Origin: Whitmania pigra | Taxonomy: Eukaryota > Annelida > Clitellata > Hirudinida > Haemopidae | Reading direction: 5' to 3' | DNA: 64,000 bases | Assembly (NCBI GenBank): GCA_021613335.1 | Contig: JAJTWR010000236.1 | Coordinates: forward strand, 2,668,501 to 2,732,500 | In this document: positions 18,338-34,947 of the stretch, piece by piece | Layout of the letters: each line of letters opens with the position of its first letter | Position numbering within the stretch: the stretch's first letter is position 1 | Position numbers and translations under genes: made by a program | Notes under the pieces: generated by a model | The model's input: only the letters and a program-made list of their open reading frames with translations | Told to the model about the DNA's origin: nothing | Databases searched by the model: none

Positions 18338-19486
18338 CGTGCGTTGGAAACGCTTATTGCTTTAGTTTAATCTAATTTTGCCTTCTCGTGAGCAATGTCT
18401 TTGTTGTCTTTTGAACGGCTATTAAACATCGGCTAACCGTTTAATATTTTTAATATGAGATAAAAATTGAAATGATAATGATAATTGTATTAGTTATAAT
18501 AATAATAACACTAATACTACTACTACTAATAATAATAATTTAATTAAACAATAATCATATTATTAATTTTAATATTAATTACTACTATATTATTAATATT
18601 AATAGTAATAATAATAATAATAATAATTGCTATGAATATAATTTATTCCTAATTAATAACAATCTTTGAAGAAAGATCGGGTGTAAAATACGGTTGTAAA
18701 TACTGCGACATCGCAACACTATACTTAAGTAATTTGAATATCAACAATCAAGTAAGCAAATCATCTTAGTAATGCATTGGATTCTAATCAAACAAGAAGT
18801 AAATAGCAGCTAAACACACATATCTCACCAATTAGCCATGACCTAACTTTTCACGGCACTTACCACGGACACTGACAACTTACCATCATTAGCATATTAC
18901 CATTAGTATTACCTCACAGGAAGATAGCACATCATTAACTCCAAAACCCCCTTACATTACAGATTACAGTCACTACATCCATCAGGATGAAAGTTACGAA
19001 GAACAAGTCGGCATGTTTGGCGTAATGAATTTATTAACATAACTTCTTGCCTCGAAGACCAAAGTAACACCAAACACAAACATAAAACAAACGCTCCAAA
19101 ACAGTTTTGCCGGACTTTATGTACAAAGGTCACCGAGTGCCAGAAAGCCTAATCTCCTCCACCCTTCTAACAATATTTCCTATCGTCCGCCGATAATGCA
19201 CGACGAACAGCAACGAATAATGACAATAACAATAATAATAATAATAATTAATTAAATAGGGTGAACCAACTTGTACATCACTAGTGCAACATAGGAAGGA
19301 TGCTTAACCAGACACAAGAACGGGTGTAGACAAATACAAAAACCATTTATAGACAAAAAGACGAGAACGTCTCCGCAAGGTGTATGAAGACTGTCCGATC
19401 CAGTTGTTCATGTAATATTCTTAACGTTGTTAATGAAGGTTTGGAAGAAACAAAAATGGAACACACATCAGTCGCACAGAGTCCAC
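18338..19486. other. Convergent 3' flanks of GalNAc-transferase and BiP
   Basis: This holds both 3' UTRs. An ATTAAA (18421) is a possible poly(A) signal for the plus-strand gene. A TTTATT (19030-19035, AATAAA on the minus strand) could serve BiP. Short AAT runs lie at 18498-18630. No gene is visible. Confidence 0.5.
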
Positions 19487-21925
<2,439 letters not shown>

Positions 21926-22186
21926 GGCTCCGAACTTGACAACAATCTCGATCTACAAAATATTAAAATTTCACTTAAAATGTAATCTGAAGAAAAAAGC
22001 CGGTTCATCTCTGCCACACTCGGTATAACTCACCAAAGAATTTAGACTTCAGAATACTTTCAGGATGTTTACTTAATAGTAATACGCTCGCCGAATAATA
22101 TCAAGCAACGATTGAAATCTCCAAAATGACTGATCCTATCACAACTCCTCAGAAATTAAAAACTGTTAGGAAGAGAAGCCGTTCTC

Positions 22187-22300
22187 CTTATAAAATGGAC
22201 TTGCGCTGACTTTTCCTCAGCGTGTCTAAGCCTGATTGGCTGACCTAAATACAGGGCAGTCGCTGATTGGTCGAAATATATGTCATCTTTTAGTGACGTG
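22187..22300 (-). promoter_or_regulatory. BiP promoter with ERSE-like and UPRE-like elements
   Basis: Reading the minus strand: a TATA box (ATTTTATAAGG, 22197-22187); upstream of it CCAATCAGGCTTAGACACG (22239-22221), which is CCAAT-N9-ACACG, one mismatch from the ER stress response element CCAAT-N9-CCACG; a second CCAAT (22270-22266); and CACGTCA (22300-22294, TGACGTG on plus), close to the XBP1/ATF6 UPRE core. This order and spacing match known GRP78 promoters, bound by NF-Y plus ATF6 or XBP1. Regulation is inferred from the motifs. Confidence 0.75.
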
Positions 22301-22982
22301 CTATTGAGAATGTTCTGGTAAATCGTCAATGCTAGAATTTCTTAAGGACACGTCAGAGAAATCAGAATAAGGATGAAATTATTGTGCTAGAGTTTACTTT
22401 TTTTATTTCTTAATTATCTATATAATCTTAATATTGTTTGTATATATATTGTTACAGCTATTACTTATTAAAACCACTAATAACCCGATTTTTAATAGTT
22501 ACATTCCCAGAAGCCCAACTTTTTAAAGATGATGTATTTTAAAGATTACACGTGTAAATACGATAAGTTTGCCAATCATGCTATTTTTCTGTTGCTACGT
22601 TTAGAATCGTGGCCCGATGGATGTACTTGATTAAAAAGTCTGGAAATAAACTGATTAATGTCCCAATAGATATCACAAGCCAGCATTTAAAATGACCAGT
22701 CTCAATAGTGGAAAGTTGAAAGTTTGCAAAAAATTTGTTTTCTTGCCGCATAGAAATTCCAAAGAGAATTATTCTAAAATGAAATTTGTTTAATTGTAAA
22801 GCTGCAGCTTATGATGTAAAGCTTTTAGCAAATGATAACATCTTTAAAATTTTATATCTTAAAATTACGATGAAGAAATACTTGTTTTGATGGATTTAAA
22901 GCCGGCATCGTATTTACTTTGAAACAGGTCGGGTCTCGGTTGTTCATAATCGGGCCGATAAGGCAAAATTCTGATTGGAAAC

Positions 22983-25900
22983 ATGTCGCAGGTTGAAATG
23001 ACACCGCAGGTGGGTTTATAAACTGCTTGCCAATTAATTTAACCGCGACAATAGCTAAATAATGACATTTTAATATTTAAGGAAGTCTCGGAATGTTTCA
23101 AAAGTTTCATGGAAGGATTGGCCCAAAGGTCCAGCCGGCCGCCACGAATTTTAGTGGATTCAGCTCTTACACTATTAAAAGTTTTGCCAGCTTCAAGAAC
23201 AGCCGTCTTAGATTACCTTGGGAGCCTTCATAAGGATTGTTTTAGAGGATATTTGTCAAAACTCCAGAATACAGATAAAGGTTTGATGTTTATCCCAAAT
23301 CTACATAATTTTAAGACAAAATTGCAACTCCACAAAATGAGTAATTTTTGTGACCTAATTTCCAATTAATTTAGGAGAAGCAGAAGATAGTGATCCCACG
23401 ATAAAAAAAATTGACACCGTAATAGCAGAACTTATGTGCTCGGAGAATTCTGTGTTCTGGTCATCTATGTTGTCAAAGGTTATCGGTTATCTTTAATATG
23501 TCATCCTTTCATTAGCTTGTGTCGAGGCTGCATCAGAGTTTGCCAAGTTTGGCCTTTGTCCCAACATCAACATAGTGCTCATGGCTCATCTCAACCTCCG
23601 TTACATTTATCATTATCACAATCCTCAAACGATGACCACATTGTTGTTTTTTTTACACCAGTGGTGCATAAAAGTTCTTGGAGAATTGAGTCAGGAGTTT
23701 TCAAATCATAGGATGTTGCCAGTGGCAACCAACCTGAGCACACTTCAAGAGCTGATCAAATTTTGGACTTCCTGTCTGGCCAGCCAATCGCTAGCTACCA
23801 TTCTTTGCAAGTGTCTCTCAAACCTGTAAGATTCGTTGTTTATAATCAGAAGATGTAACCAGAAGTTATTTTAAAATGTCTTAAAATCCAATCAGAGATG
23901 AGGATGAGATGTATCCCTGCTTTGATTCGCTGCTCGTCAATTCCATGAAATTTTCCCCGCATTTTGATTGGGTGGTGGCATACACTGGGTTTGTTTGTCT
24001 CCGTAGAATTTTCATGTTTAATTTTATTTTTATATTAATATTGATTTTATTTTTATTCTATTTGTCATAAAAAAATAATAACTAACTCCAATCCTTACTC
24101 CTAACTATGATTAGAAACTCATTGAATTTAAATTAATGTGTTGATTTTCAATAAAAAGTTTGTAATTATTATTATTATTATTATTATTATTATCATCATT
24201 ATTATTATAACCTGCAACACTTTTTCAATTTTTCTCAGCTCCCGCTTTCCGGACGCGATAATAACCAGGATGCTCCAGTGTGGATTGGTCGACTACCATC
24301 AGAATGCCAATGCAACTGCCCCGCAGACCTCCAAACCGACCCACCCCGTCATGCCCCCCTCAGCCCGGTTATTCCAGACCCAGGTGCAGGGACCTCCACC
24401 GCCTCGGATTCACCCGGTCTCGTCCGGCCCGGCGGACGTCGAGATGGCGAACGTGTCGAGGATTCCGTCCGTGGTGGGGATTCTCAGCCACCTGGCTCTG
24501 GATTTTGAGGAGGAGCTCAAGGAAAAAATGACTGCTTTGTTTGAGGTGGAGTAACTAATTAACTAATTATATTGTAATATGTTAATTAGATTGCAATATA
24601 TTAATGTTATTTAAAACTTTATCGACTGTTAATTTTTTGTAATTTATTAATCATGACTGATGTTGATTTAAGGTTGTAAATATATCAGGAAAATGATTTT
24701 CGGACAAAGAAATAGGATTATGATAATGATGGCCATTATCTTAGTCACCATTTATAACCATGATGAACTTAAAATATTTTCACAAATAATAATGAAGTAG
24801 AGCCATTAACATAATTTATTATTTTGAGCAGACGAGCATGCGAGAGGATGCTGTCAACGAGTACTCGGTCGGACCTTTGTATATCTTCCACCTCGCGTCA
24901 CAATCGATGGTCATCTACAAAGTTCTTGTCAAGGCATTCCTGGAAAAAGGTTGGTGGAAATAATAATAACATTTAATAATAATAAAATAATAATAATAAT
25001 AGTGATAATGATGATGATAATAATGATATTGAACTGAATTGAAAATTTATGTTAAATTTCCTATGCTAATACCTATGCTATAGTTTTTTGATTTATCAAC
25101 ATTTAATCAATTAATTATTCTAGTCGACATGGCGACAATCAACAGACTAGTGGAAAGAGCTCAGAGGAGAAACTTCAGGAGCCACATTAGTTATGCAAGG
25201 TAGACTTACTTTCTGTAGACATAAGGACGAACCTCATGAATATTAATTACCATGACTAGGAGTGAAATGAGTTTGTAATGGACATTGTCTAATTATTACT
25301 GATGTCAACAATCTGTCTTTTTCACTTGACAGTGCAATCTCGTTGATGTCCAAAACTCTCGTCAGAACTGAAGTTCAGGCATTTGAGATTGTCAAGTTTT
25401 TTATGGACACTGCTGTTATGAATCACAGAGGTTTGTCAGTGGATGGATGGATGGATGGATGGATCGGGTGAAAATATAAGCGCACGATGTTTATGTGTAA
25501 CTTGTCATTGGTTCTCAATAGACTTGCAATTTTACATTGATCAGGTGAGAAACAGTTAGACTCGTCTGGAGGTGTCTTACCCTTACCTGTAGTTTCTCAT
25601 TTCTGCTTCGAAGTGATGGTTGGCCTATGTTTTAGTTTAATTTTTATTAAGTTATTCATAAACACAAAACATTATCTCTGATTAAGCTTGGCACACTATT
25701 ACTGTGAATAATTATTGATAATTGTGATGATTTTTTCCACACTGGAACCGTTTTCCACAGAACGACCTGTGTACAATACTGCAAAAGTTGGTCTTCAGCT
25801 CGAGCATGAACCTAACGTCTGATGTTCGAATCCTGCTCTCGCTCAGGCATCGCTACGAAGACTTTTGTCGTTTGCTCGTCGAACTCAAAGACCGCAGGTG

Positions 25901-28900
25901 GATTTATTTTTCGTTTTGTTTACATATAGGCGTTGAGTGTCGTCGATGGGTAATGTTTCTAACATCCAATGAATTTTGCGTATTTTGACCAATCGCATTT
26001 GTTGATTTGATTCATTCGTCTGTTGTTTATTTTCAGGAGAAATTGGTTGTTTAAGTTCTTGACCTGTTTTTGTGTCGGAGATACGAGAGGAACTGCCAGT
26101 GAAATTCTTTCCACGATCTTCATTTTGGACCCCAACGTGCCAGAGATGGTTATTATTGTCATTATCATCGTCGATATTGTTATTATTATTATTATTATTA
26201 TTGCTGCAATATTAAGACATTGCAATAACTATATTTAAGACATCAATAAAAATAAATATTAAACGCCATCTATTGAATGAAAGAGATTTATTTTCTATTA
26301 TTTAATACCATCTTTCGAAAAAGGGAAAACATTTTTACGCCATCTAGCGAATAAATAAGTTTTATTTTTTGCATTATTTGGGGCCATCTTTCGAATAAGT
26401 TATAAATGTTAAACGCCATCTTTCGAATAAGAGATAAATATTAGACGCCATCTATTGAATGTCCAAGTTTTGGTTTTGTATTATTTGGTGCCATCTTTCG
26501 AATAAGATATAAATATTAGACGCCATCTATTGAATGCCTAAGTTTTGTTTTTGTATTATTTGGTGCCATCTTTCGAATAAGATATAAATATCAGACGCCA
26601 TCTATTGAATGAATTAGTTTTGCTTTGTATCTAGTGGTGTCATCTTTCGAATAATAAATTTAAATTTTTTTTTTCTCAGCTTTCTTGTTTCCTGGATCTC
26701 CAGAAAAGTTGCGAAATTCGACACGTTGGCATAATCTCCGATTGTGCAGACGCAATTCTGTCCACCGTGGAATCGAGTCGAGATTCAAAGTTGAAGGAAG
26801 AAGTCATCGACAAGATGCTCAGTCTGTGCAGGTGGGAGACTGATCCCGAGGTAGGAAACAAGAACAAGGATCTCTCATGCAGGTGAGTTGCTTTGATTGG
26901 CCACATGTGAGCCAATGAAATGTGTCCGTTTGGATCACATGTAACTTGTAAAACATTGAGCTGATTATGCAGTGGAAAAATTACACAATAGATGTCATTG
27001 CTGAACATTGACAATGCCATAAATTTATGCAATGTGGCATAAAACAAATGTTGGTCGTTATTATGATTATTATAAATTTGTAAGCAAGAAACTCTATTCC
27101 ACATTCAGACAACCCTTGTACAAAGCTCTCCAGACGAGACACCTTCGTCTCGTGCTGCTCTTCCAAAACTCGAGCTTCACAACTCAGACGAATCTCCTCC
27201 AGCTGCTCAACATCCTCGGTTCTCCGCAGACGAAGGAAGATGTGACGGACCCCATAAAAGTCGCCAGAGAGGTGGTCGAGTGCTTCTTTTCCATCCTGAG
27301 AGGATACGAAGACACGCAGAAGATGTCGCTCGCCTACGATTGCATCAAGTACCTCAAGTCGCTCCCATCCAACAAGGCAGTGCAGATGGCCATCATCGTC
27401 TGGACCCTCGAGGCTGCCCTGTCCTCCGAGAATGCCGCCCTCTTCGGGGCAGTGAGCGGAGAAAATGTCGGGGCATCCACGGACTGGCTGGAGCCCCTTT
27501 TTTCGAAGCCCAACCTGATGGAACAGAACAGGATGCTCTCCACTTCCTGTTCATCTTTCCAGCTTTTCCACACCGGGGAGATTGGAAACAGACCAAAGAG
27601 GCTCAAACCTTCTGACCCCACACCTGAAATTAGGGTTTGACCATTAATTTTAACCTGTGATTTATTCTTGGTCACTGAACATTCGAGTTTTTAAACCATG
27701 CTTTCTGTTGTTTATAACATTTATTTTTATTATATTTAATAGCTATATTACTATATTTATAATAACGGCCATTGGTAAAACACTTGCTTAATGCGTTTAT
27801 TAATCGGCCAATCATACGATGCTCCTTCTTGCAGCTGAACTCGCGATTGGTTCTCGAGCTCGTCTGGTCGTGCGGATGTCAGTCGTTCTCCTTGGACAAG
27901 TTCCCCCGGGATGACCCCCAGTGCGGCCAGGATGCCATGAAGGTTGTCGGTTCGACCGTCGTGGAGTTTGCGATGCCCGATGCCCTCCTCAACTCCGTCC
28001 ATTGGCCCGACGAAGACTTTCTCAAGACCAGTGCAGAAAGGTCAAGAGTTTTGCTTGCATTTTGTTGCATTGTTTTTAGGCTTTGTATTTTACAAATGAA
28101 TTAATGAATTACTGATGATTAAGTGATCAAATGAAGGATTTATTAGAATATTATTATAATAATATAATACTATTACAGAGATTTGCATGTCAGGAGAAAG
28201 TTTGACAACAATCCACTCTTGTGGCACCTTCTTGACCTCATCATGTCGTGTAAGTTATTATGTTAACCAAACCCGCTAATTAAAGAGCATGTTGTAATCT
28301 CACTTGTTATGTAATTTTAAATAAATCATGGGAAGGTGTCAAGTAATGCATTGGTTGTGAAGACTGCATGAAGATTTTTTATAACCTTACTTTTATAAAC
28401 TCACTTGTATTTAAATTAATTAATTAATGATAACTTAAGTTAATTTATTCGCGAAGCTCCCCCTAGTTCCTGGTCGTGCCTGTGCATATTAAGGAGTCTT
28501 CTTGGCAACCTGATTGTCCAATGGGAGTCATCCAGGGAAAGTAGGTCAAGGTCATTGCCCCACCTCCTCGCCTTGACTGAAAAGGTCATCGAATGTCTCA
28601 GGAGGGTGAGTTGAGACTATTATCATAATCATTACTATTACTGCTAATCATAATTAAATATTAATTATTAATATTACTGCTAGTCGTAATTGAATAGTAA
28701 TTATTAATATTGCTGCTAGTCATAATTGAATATTAATTACTCGGAATTAGAATGAATTGGATCTTGAATGATCATAATTCTTAATTAATTCTTAACGTCT
28801 TGATTAAAGTCTCAAGTACTACTGGAGCCTCTGAGCTTTTCGGTTGAACTTTTGCCTCTCATCAGTCCCTATGAAGTTCACCTTCTGCTCATTAACATAT

Positions 28901-29430
28901 GGAGATACATTAAGGTTGCTTATTAGCATATTTATTAATGTCAATTACATTAACATTTAACTATCTAACATTATTTTGATTATTTTTAATTGTTAATAAA
29001 TAATTCGTAATAACTGAGCGTCAAAAAGGAGCTTAATATGTTGTTACAGTCGTTCATGAGTCATTGAAAGGACTTAATTTGATTGCTCCTGTTCACTTGT
29101 GTAATTATTTAATATAATTATTATGATTATTATTTACTATGATTATTATGATTTACTATAATTATTTTAATTATTACTGATTCAATAACTACTATATCGG
29201 TAAAATTGGTCGTTAACAGGAATATAGTCCTCAGACCGGATTGAAGAAAGCATTTAGTGAGTCACTTTTCTTGGATGTCTGCAATGAAGACTTTCATTGA
29301 AAGCTTAATTTTAATCTGTTTTGTTCAATTTACAGCTTGTCCTCCCAAGATTTTAGACGTGGTACATGCCATAATACAAAATAACATAGAATATTGTGGC
29401 CATCTCTTTGCACTGTTTTTCTCAGCCTGA
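22983..29430 (+). CDS. INTS5: Integrator complex subunit 5
   Basis: Twenty exons join in phase to 949 codons (human is about 1019): 22983-23009, 23082-23280, 23375-23478, 23662-23825, 23896-23988, 24239-24545, 24832-24949, 25124-25199, 25333-25430, 25522-25544, 25761-25897, 26037-26148, 26680-26882, 27109-27634, 27835-28040, 28179-28249, 28457-28605, 28810-28914, 29220-29256, 29336-29430. INTS5 is a helical scaffold of the nuclear Integrator complex, which cleaves snRNA and paused nascent transcripts. Family matches are spread over the whole length: LLKVLPASRTAVLDYLGSL, SPHFDWVVAYTG then FPDAIITRMLQCGL, RIPSVVGILSHLAL, NAALFG, FHTGEIGNRPKRLKP, NLIVQWESSRES, SPYEVHLLLINIWRYIK. No catalytic domain is expected. 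Exon 10 is a 23-nt micro-exon (DLQFYIDQ). A possible AATAAA lies at 29466. Confidence 0.93.
24154..24210. repeat. Short (ATT)n microsatellite next to an INTS5 acceptor
   Basis: ATT/ATC repeats end about 28 bp before the acceptor of INTS5 exon 6 (24239). They are intronic. Confidence 0.9.
26255..26660. repeat. 75-bp dimeric minisatellite in an INTS5 intron
   Basis: GACGCCATCTATTGAATG recurs at 26444, 26519 and 26594 (period 75 bp). Within each unit a related half-site, TGCCATCTTTCGAATAAG, lies about 37-40 bp away, so the unit is a diverged dimer. More divergent copies extend back to 26262. It occupies most of the intron between exons 12 and 13. Confidence 0.88.
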
Positions 29431-30328
29431 ACATAGAAAGAAACTGTTGCGATTTTAAAGAAAGCAAAATAAAAATCATCTTGTTACTGTCTTTGAGAGT
29501 GATTTTTGATAATAACTTTGCTGATAATTGGGTAACCGTGTTTTATGGTTAGCTATTATCGTGAATAAAAAGAGGACAATTAATGAATTGATTGTTTATC
29601 AATTGTTTATTAGCTGTTGAAAGTGCTTGAGATTTGCTATTTCTCGGAATATTGCTAACAACGACTGTGAGATTACACGTGCTGATAAAGTTTGCTTATG
29701 AATTATCTTCATTTTTTAAATTATATTTTAGCAAATATTGGTATATATCTAGGTCTAAAAATATTTCAAAATAATGATATTAATATGATAAGAGGTACAT
29801 TCATTGCCATGAAAGACATTCCGTAATAGACGATGGCGCGATAAAGATACGCGGAGGAATTAATTAATTTTTGAATCACCACAAGTTAATTGAGCCGTTA
29901 TAATAATTTTCTAATTTAAGTTAGAAATGGTTTAAGGTTGATTTTTGGTAAAACATAAATTAAGCACTTGTTTATTTGCGAGTGGTTGTCAACATTTTTT
30001 CTCGTGGACGGCTTTGGGCTGCTGACTTGCATGCTCTGCAATGGATAATTAAATTCAAACTAACAAAATGGTTTTATTCTTCAAGTTATTGATTGTCAAT
30101 TTTTATGAAGTTTTTAACTACGCAGTATCAAATCCGGACATTGAGCAATAGTGGTGCATATTAGTTTGGTCTTTTACCATGACATGTCGTTTGGTGACAA
30201 ATGTTTTATCTGGAGTAGTTTCAAATTAGTTTCCAGTATTTGTGAATAGATTTACTGAAACTGCCAACATATCATCAGCGAAATCATCGGTGAGATAAAT
30301 TTTTTTTTTTCAAATTTGGAAGGAGGTT
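29431..30328. other. INTS5-VAV intergenic region
   Basis: About 900 bp of AT-rich sequence between two co-directional genes. It should hold the INTS5 3' UTR and the VAV promoter. I found no TATA box or other motif I would commit to, and no ORF. Confidence 0.4.
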
Positions 30329-32078
30329 ATGGCAAGATCAGACGATTGGAAGCTGTGCGTGGATTGGTTGCTGCGCTTGAAGCTGATCTCCCGCAACCAC
30401 AAAGTGTCCTCGGCCGATGCCGAACCCATGGACCTGGTCATCCTGCTGAGAGACGGCATCCTACTCTGTGAACTGGTCAACAAACTCTCGCCTACAGCTA
30501 TTGATCCTAAAGATTACTGTAGGAGGCCACAGATGTCTGAGGTAGTGATGACAAATTTTAATTGATAATATCAATTATTATGACATTTACTTTTTGAGCG
30601 AGTTTTAAAAATATTTCCGAATTAACCACAACTATATCTTTATTATTATTGTTATCACTATTATTGTTATTATTGTTATCATTATTATTATTATTGTTAT
30701 TATTATTATTATTATTGTTATTGTTATTATTAGTATTTGGAGAGGAATGTTATTTGTCAGATACTTTAGATGAAGTCAACAGATCAGCATAGAATCAACA
30801 TTTTCAAGTGAACCTTAGGCTCCATATCAGGATTATTAAGATTCTGAAGATCATAACTTTAATTTAATTAATTTAATTTAATTTAATTTAGTAGTTTTGT
30901 TTATTTCATTGGTTAATATTGAAAAAAATTCTGTTTTGTGACGTCCATTTGTTTAATGATCATTTTTGCCAAGTTTGAAAGTGCTGCTAGATTAGCATCA
31001 GGTTGTAAGCATATCTGTATCTGTTATGTCTGTGTGTGTGGATGATTTGGTACTTATCAATTTTCAGAAAATGTTAAAAAATAAAACATTACGTAACAGG
31101 CAATAAAACAGAACATCACTGACAATTCAGTTCAATAATGTTCTCTGATGCAATCACGAGATTGGTTGTTGTTGCAGAAATCGTTATAATTATAATCTTG
31201 TTGCGAATTAATATTTTAAAATGGTTCCTATTGGAAACATCGACAATCTATTTTTTAAGTCGACACCATTTTTAGTCTTTGGAATGAATCCAATGTGCTG
31301 TATGTGACATCATGTCGTTAATGACATCATTATAATTTATTATTTTTTATTAATTAAGCAGGTTACTATGTGTAACTTATTACTTAAAAGTGTTTACAAA
31401 TTTGGTTCTAATTATTCTGACCAGTGGACATCAATTAATAATGACAGCAATGACTGCTAATAATAATAATTATTAATAATTAATAATATTATTAATAATA
31501 ATTCATAATAATTATATTTAGTAATTAATAATTAATAATAATATTATAATAACAATTTATGAAATATTTAACTGATGAATATTTAATCCTCCTAAAGTTC
31601 CTCTGCCTGAGAAACATCAGGGTCTTCCTGCAGTCGTGCAAGAACGTCTTCAGACTCGGAGACCACGACCTCTTTGAACCGAGCGACCTCTACGAGATGA
31701 AGGACTTCCCTAAGGTTGGGACTGACTTTGGTTCGTGCTGACTGAGGACGTTGTTTTTGAAGTTGTTGTTGTTGTTGTTGATTGTTTGTTGATTTGTTGT
31801 TGAGAGTTTGTTGAGTTGTTGAGAGTAAAACTTTCTTTGTTTGTTAAAAAACTAAAATTTGTAGGTTGAATTCCATGAAGAGAAATTTTAAGTGGTATTA
31901 TCATCGTCGTCGTCGTCGTCGTCGTCGTCATCGTCATCATCATCATTATCATCATCATCATCAACTTTGTCAGGCCTTAATGACTGCCTTGTTTTCTGTT
32001 CCACATTTATCTCCATGATGGGATGATTGCTCCTGATATGTTATAATAACAATAACAATAATAATAATAATAATAATA

Positions 32079-32142
<64 letters not shown>

Positions 32143-32232
32143 TAATAATAATAATTAATAATAATAATTAATAATAATAATACTACTAATAATAATAATA
32201 ACAATAATAATAATAACAATAATAATAATAAC

Positions 32233-32269
<37 letters not shown>

Positions 32270-32297
32270 TAATAATAATAACAATAATAATAATAAC

Positions 32298-32329
<32 letters not shown>

Positions 32330-32800
32330 TAATAATAACAACAATAATAATAATAATAACAATAATAATAATAATAATAATTGTATTTGTTCACACAGCA
32401 GAACAGAAACATGCCCTGTAAGAGTGCAAGTGAAACAATGACAACCATTATGCTGGCATTAAACATTTCAACAATAACGAGGCAGTTATGATGATGATGA
32501 TGATGATGATGCTGGTGATGATTATGATAGTGATGATGATGATAATGATGATGACAGTGAATATGACATAATAATGTTTAAAATAGCATCACTGGAACTA
32601 ATAACACTGGTGCTGTTTTGCTGCAGGATTGAGATTAATTGCAAACACATTCTCTTCTTGATGATGATGGTGATGATGATGATGGTGATGGTGATGATGA
32701 TGATGATGATGGCATTGCATTCTCTCATGCATTAACTCACTTACGTAGGTATTGTAGCATCACCCACACGTGCACACACACATGGGTGCTTATGCACAGG

Positions 32801-32833
<33 letters not shown>

Positions 32834-34704
32834 ACTGTCCTTACAAATCTCACTTTTTTAAGACTTCTGGGAGTTTTGAACGTAGCTGATTATTTTTATT
32901 ACGGATGGATGGATGGATGGATGGATGGATGGATGAATATATGAATGGATGGATGGATGGATGAATATATGAATGGATGGATGGATGGATGAATATATGA
33001 ATGGATGGATGGATGGATGAATATATGAATGGATGGATGGATGGATGGATGGATGGATGAATATATGAATGGATGGATAGATGGGTGGATGAATGAGTTG
33101 ATGAATGAGATAAACATTCGTCATCATTGTCCCCTGGCTTATCAGTTCAGTGGGTAGATCATCATCATTGTCTTCATCGTCACCATAATCGTAGGCTTCG
33201 TCATCATCATCATCATTGTCTTCATCACCATCGTCCTCGTCATCAGCATCATCTTCGTCATCATCATCATCGTCTTCATCACCATCGTCCTCGTTATCAG
33301 CATCATCTTCGTCATCATCATCATCGTCTTCATCACCATCGTCCTCGTCATCAGCATCATCGTCATCATCATCATCATTGTCATCATCACCATCGTCCTC
33401 GTCATCAGCATCATCTTCGTCATCATCATCATCGTCTTCATCACCATCGTCCTCGTTATCAGCATCATCTTCGTCATCATCATCATCGTCTTCATCACCA
33501 TCGTCCTCGTCATCAGCATCATCTTCGTCATCATCATCATCATTGTCATCATCACCATCGTCCTCGTTATCAGCATCATCATCGTCATCTTCTCCCGAAG
33601 AACACTGAACATCTGAACACGTCCCTGCTTGTTTCCTGCTTGCTTCCTGCTTCCTCAACGCGAGACACGCCCAAAAAGATATTGAATGAGTGAAAATGAA
33701 GCAATGGATTGTTTGCTGTCATTGGTAATGCATCACTAATCATCACTAATCGTCATCGTCATCATCATCATCATCAGTACCCATAATCACCATCATCATC
33801 ATCAGTACCCACGATCTTCATCGTCGTCATCATCATCGACGGCATCTTCCAAAACAACTGATCATCGGATCAAACCACCAGCATGAATCTGCGTTGCAGG
33901 ACCTGTCAATGACGACATTATGTGATTATGATGGCATTTGATGATGACGATGATGGAGATGATTGTGATGTTGATGATGGTGATGACGACGACGAGGATG
34001 ACTAACGATCATTATCAGGATCATGACGATCTTCTGTGCTACTTTTCAGACGTGTAACATTATACTCAATGACTTTTTCTCTTTCCCTTATTTGGAGCAA
34101 GTTTAAAAAATTGACCAGTAATTCATTTCATCAATCCATCCATGCAACCGTCAGTGCATTCATCAATGCATCCATCAGTGCATCCATCCATGCATTCATC
34201 CATGCATCCATCCATGCATCCATCCGTGCATCCATCAAAATATAAGTTTGAGAACAAATTCGTTTCCAAAGGCCATAGACAATTACTGAGGAATTCGTTC
34301 GCTTGTCGTCAGCATCATCATCATCATCATCGTCGTCGCCATCATCATCATCACCATCGTCGTCGTCATCATCATCATAATCACAAGTCACGATTACAAT
34401 GATGAATGGTCAACTAGAAAAGAGTCACATTCCTCCATTCGTTCGTAACCAATCAAGTCATGCGTGTCGTCGTAAGGATCATCGGAATGACGTTGTTATT
34501 ATTATTATTATTATTTTTTATTTATTTATTTATTTATTTTTGTTAATTAATAATTATCAATTACTACGTCAATTATTGATTAAATTAATTTTATTCTCAG
34601 GTGGTTCACACATTGTCACTTGTTTCAAGGTCAGACCTCTGCAGGCTGTTGGAAATAGGGTGAGTAGGTGATGATGTTGATGACGGTGACGATGACGATG
34701 ATGA

Positions 34705-34735
<31 letters not shown>

Positions 34736-34894
34736 GGTGATGATGATGATGGTGATGATGATGATGACGACGTCGACCATATTGACATCAGTTGAAAGGA
34801 GTTGATGTCTGTCAGATGAAGTCAGTCAGTCATGTGCCTGAGATTGAAGGCAGAATGGTCTGCTCATGCTTTTGATGTCTTACACGTCATGACA

Positions 34895-34947
<53 letters not shown>

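Noticed and set aside
33190..33590. CRISPR-like regular spacing
   Set aside because: The repeats are contiguous with no unique spacers, in an intron of an animal gene. The 36-bp and 39-bp arrays were rejected for the same reason.
32858..33658. 266-codon minus-strand acidic ORF
   Set aside because: It is a direct translation of a 54-bp TCA/TCG minisatellite and a GGAT array in a VAV intron; all frames are open for the same reason.
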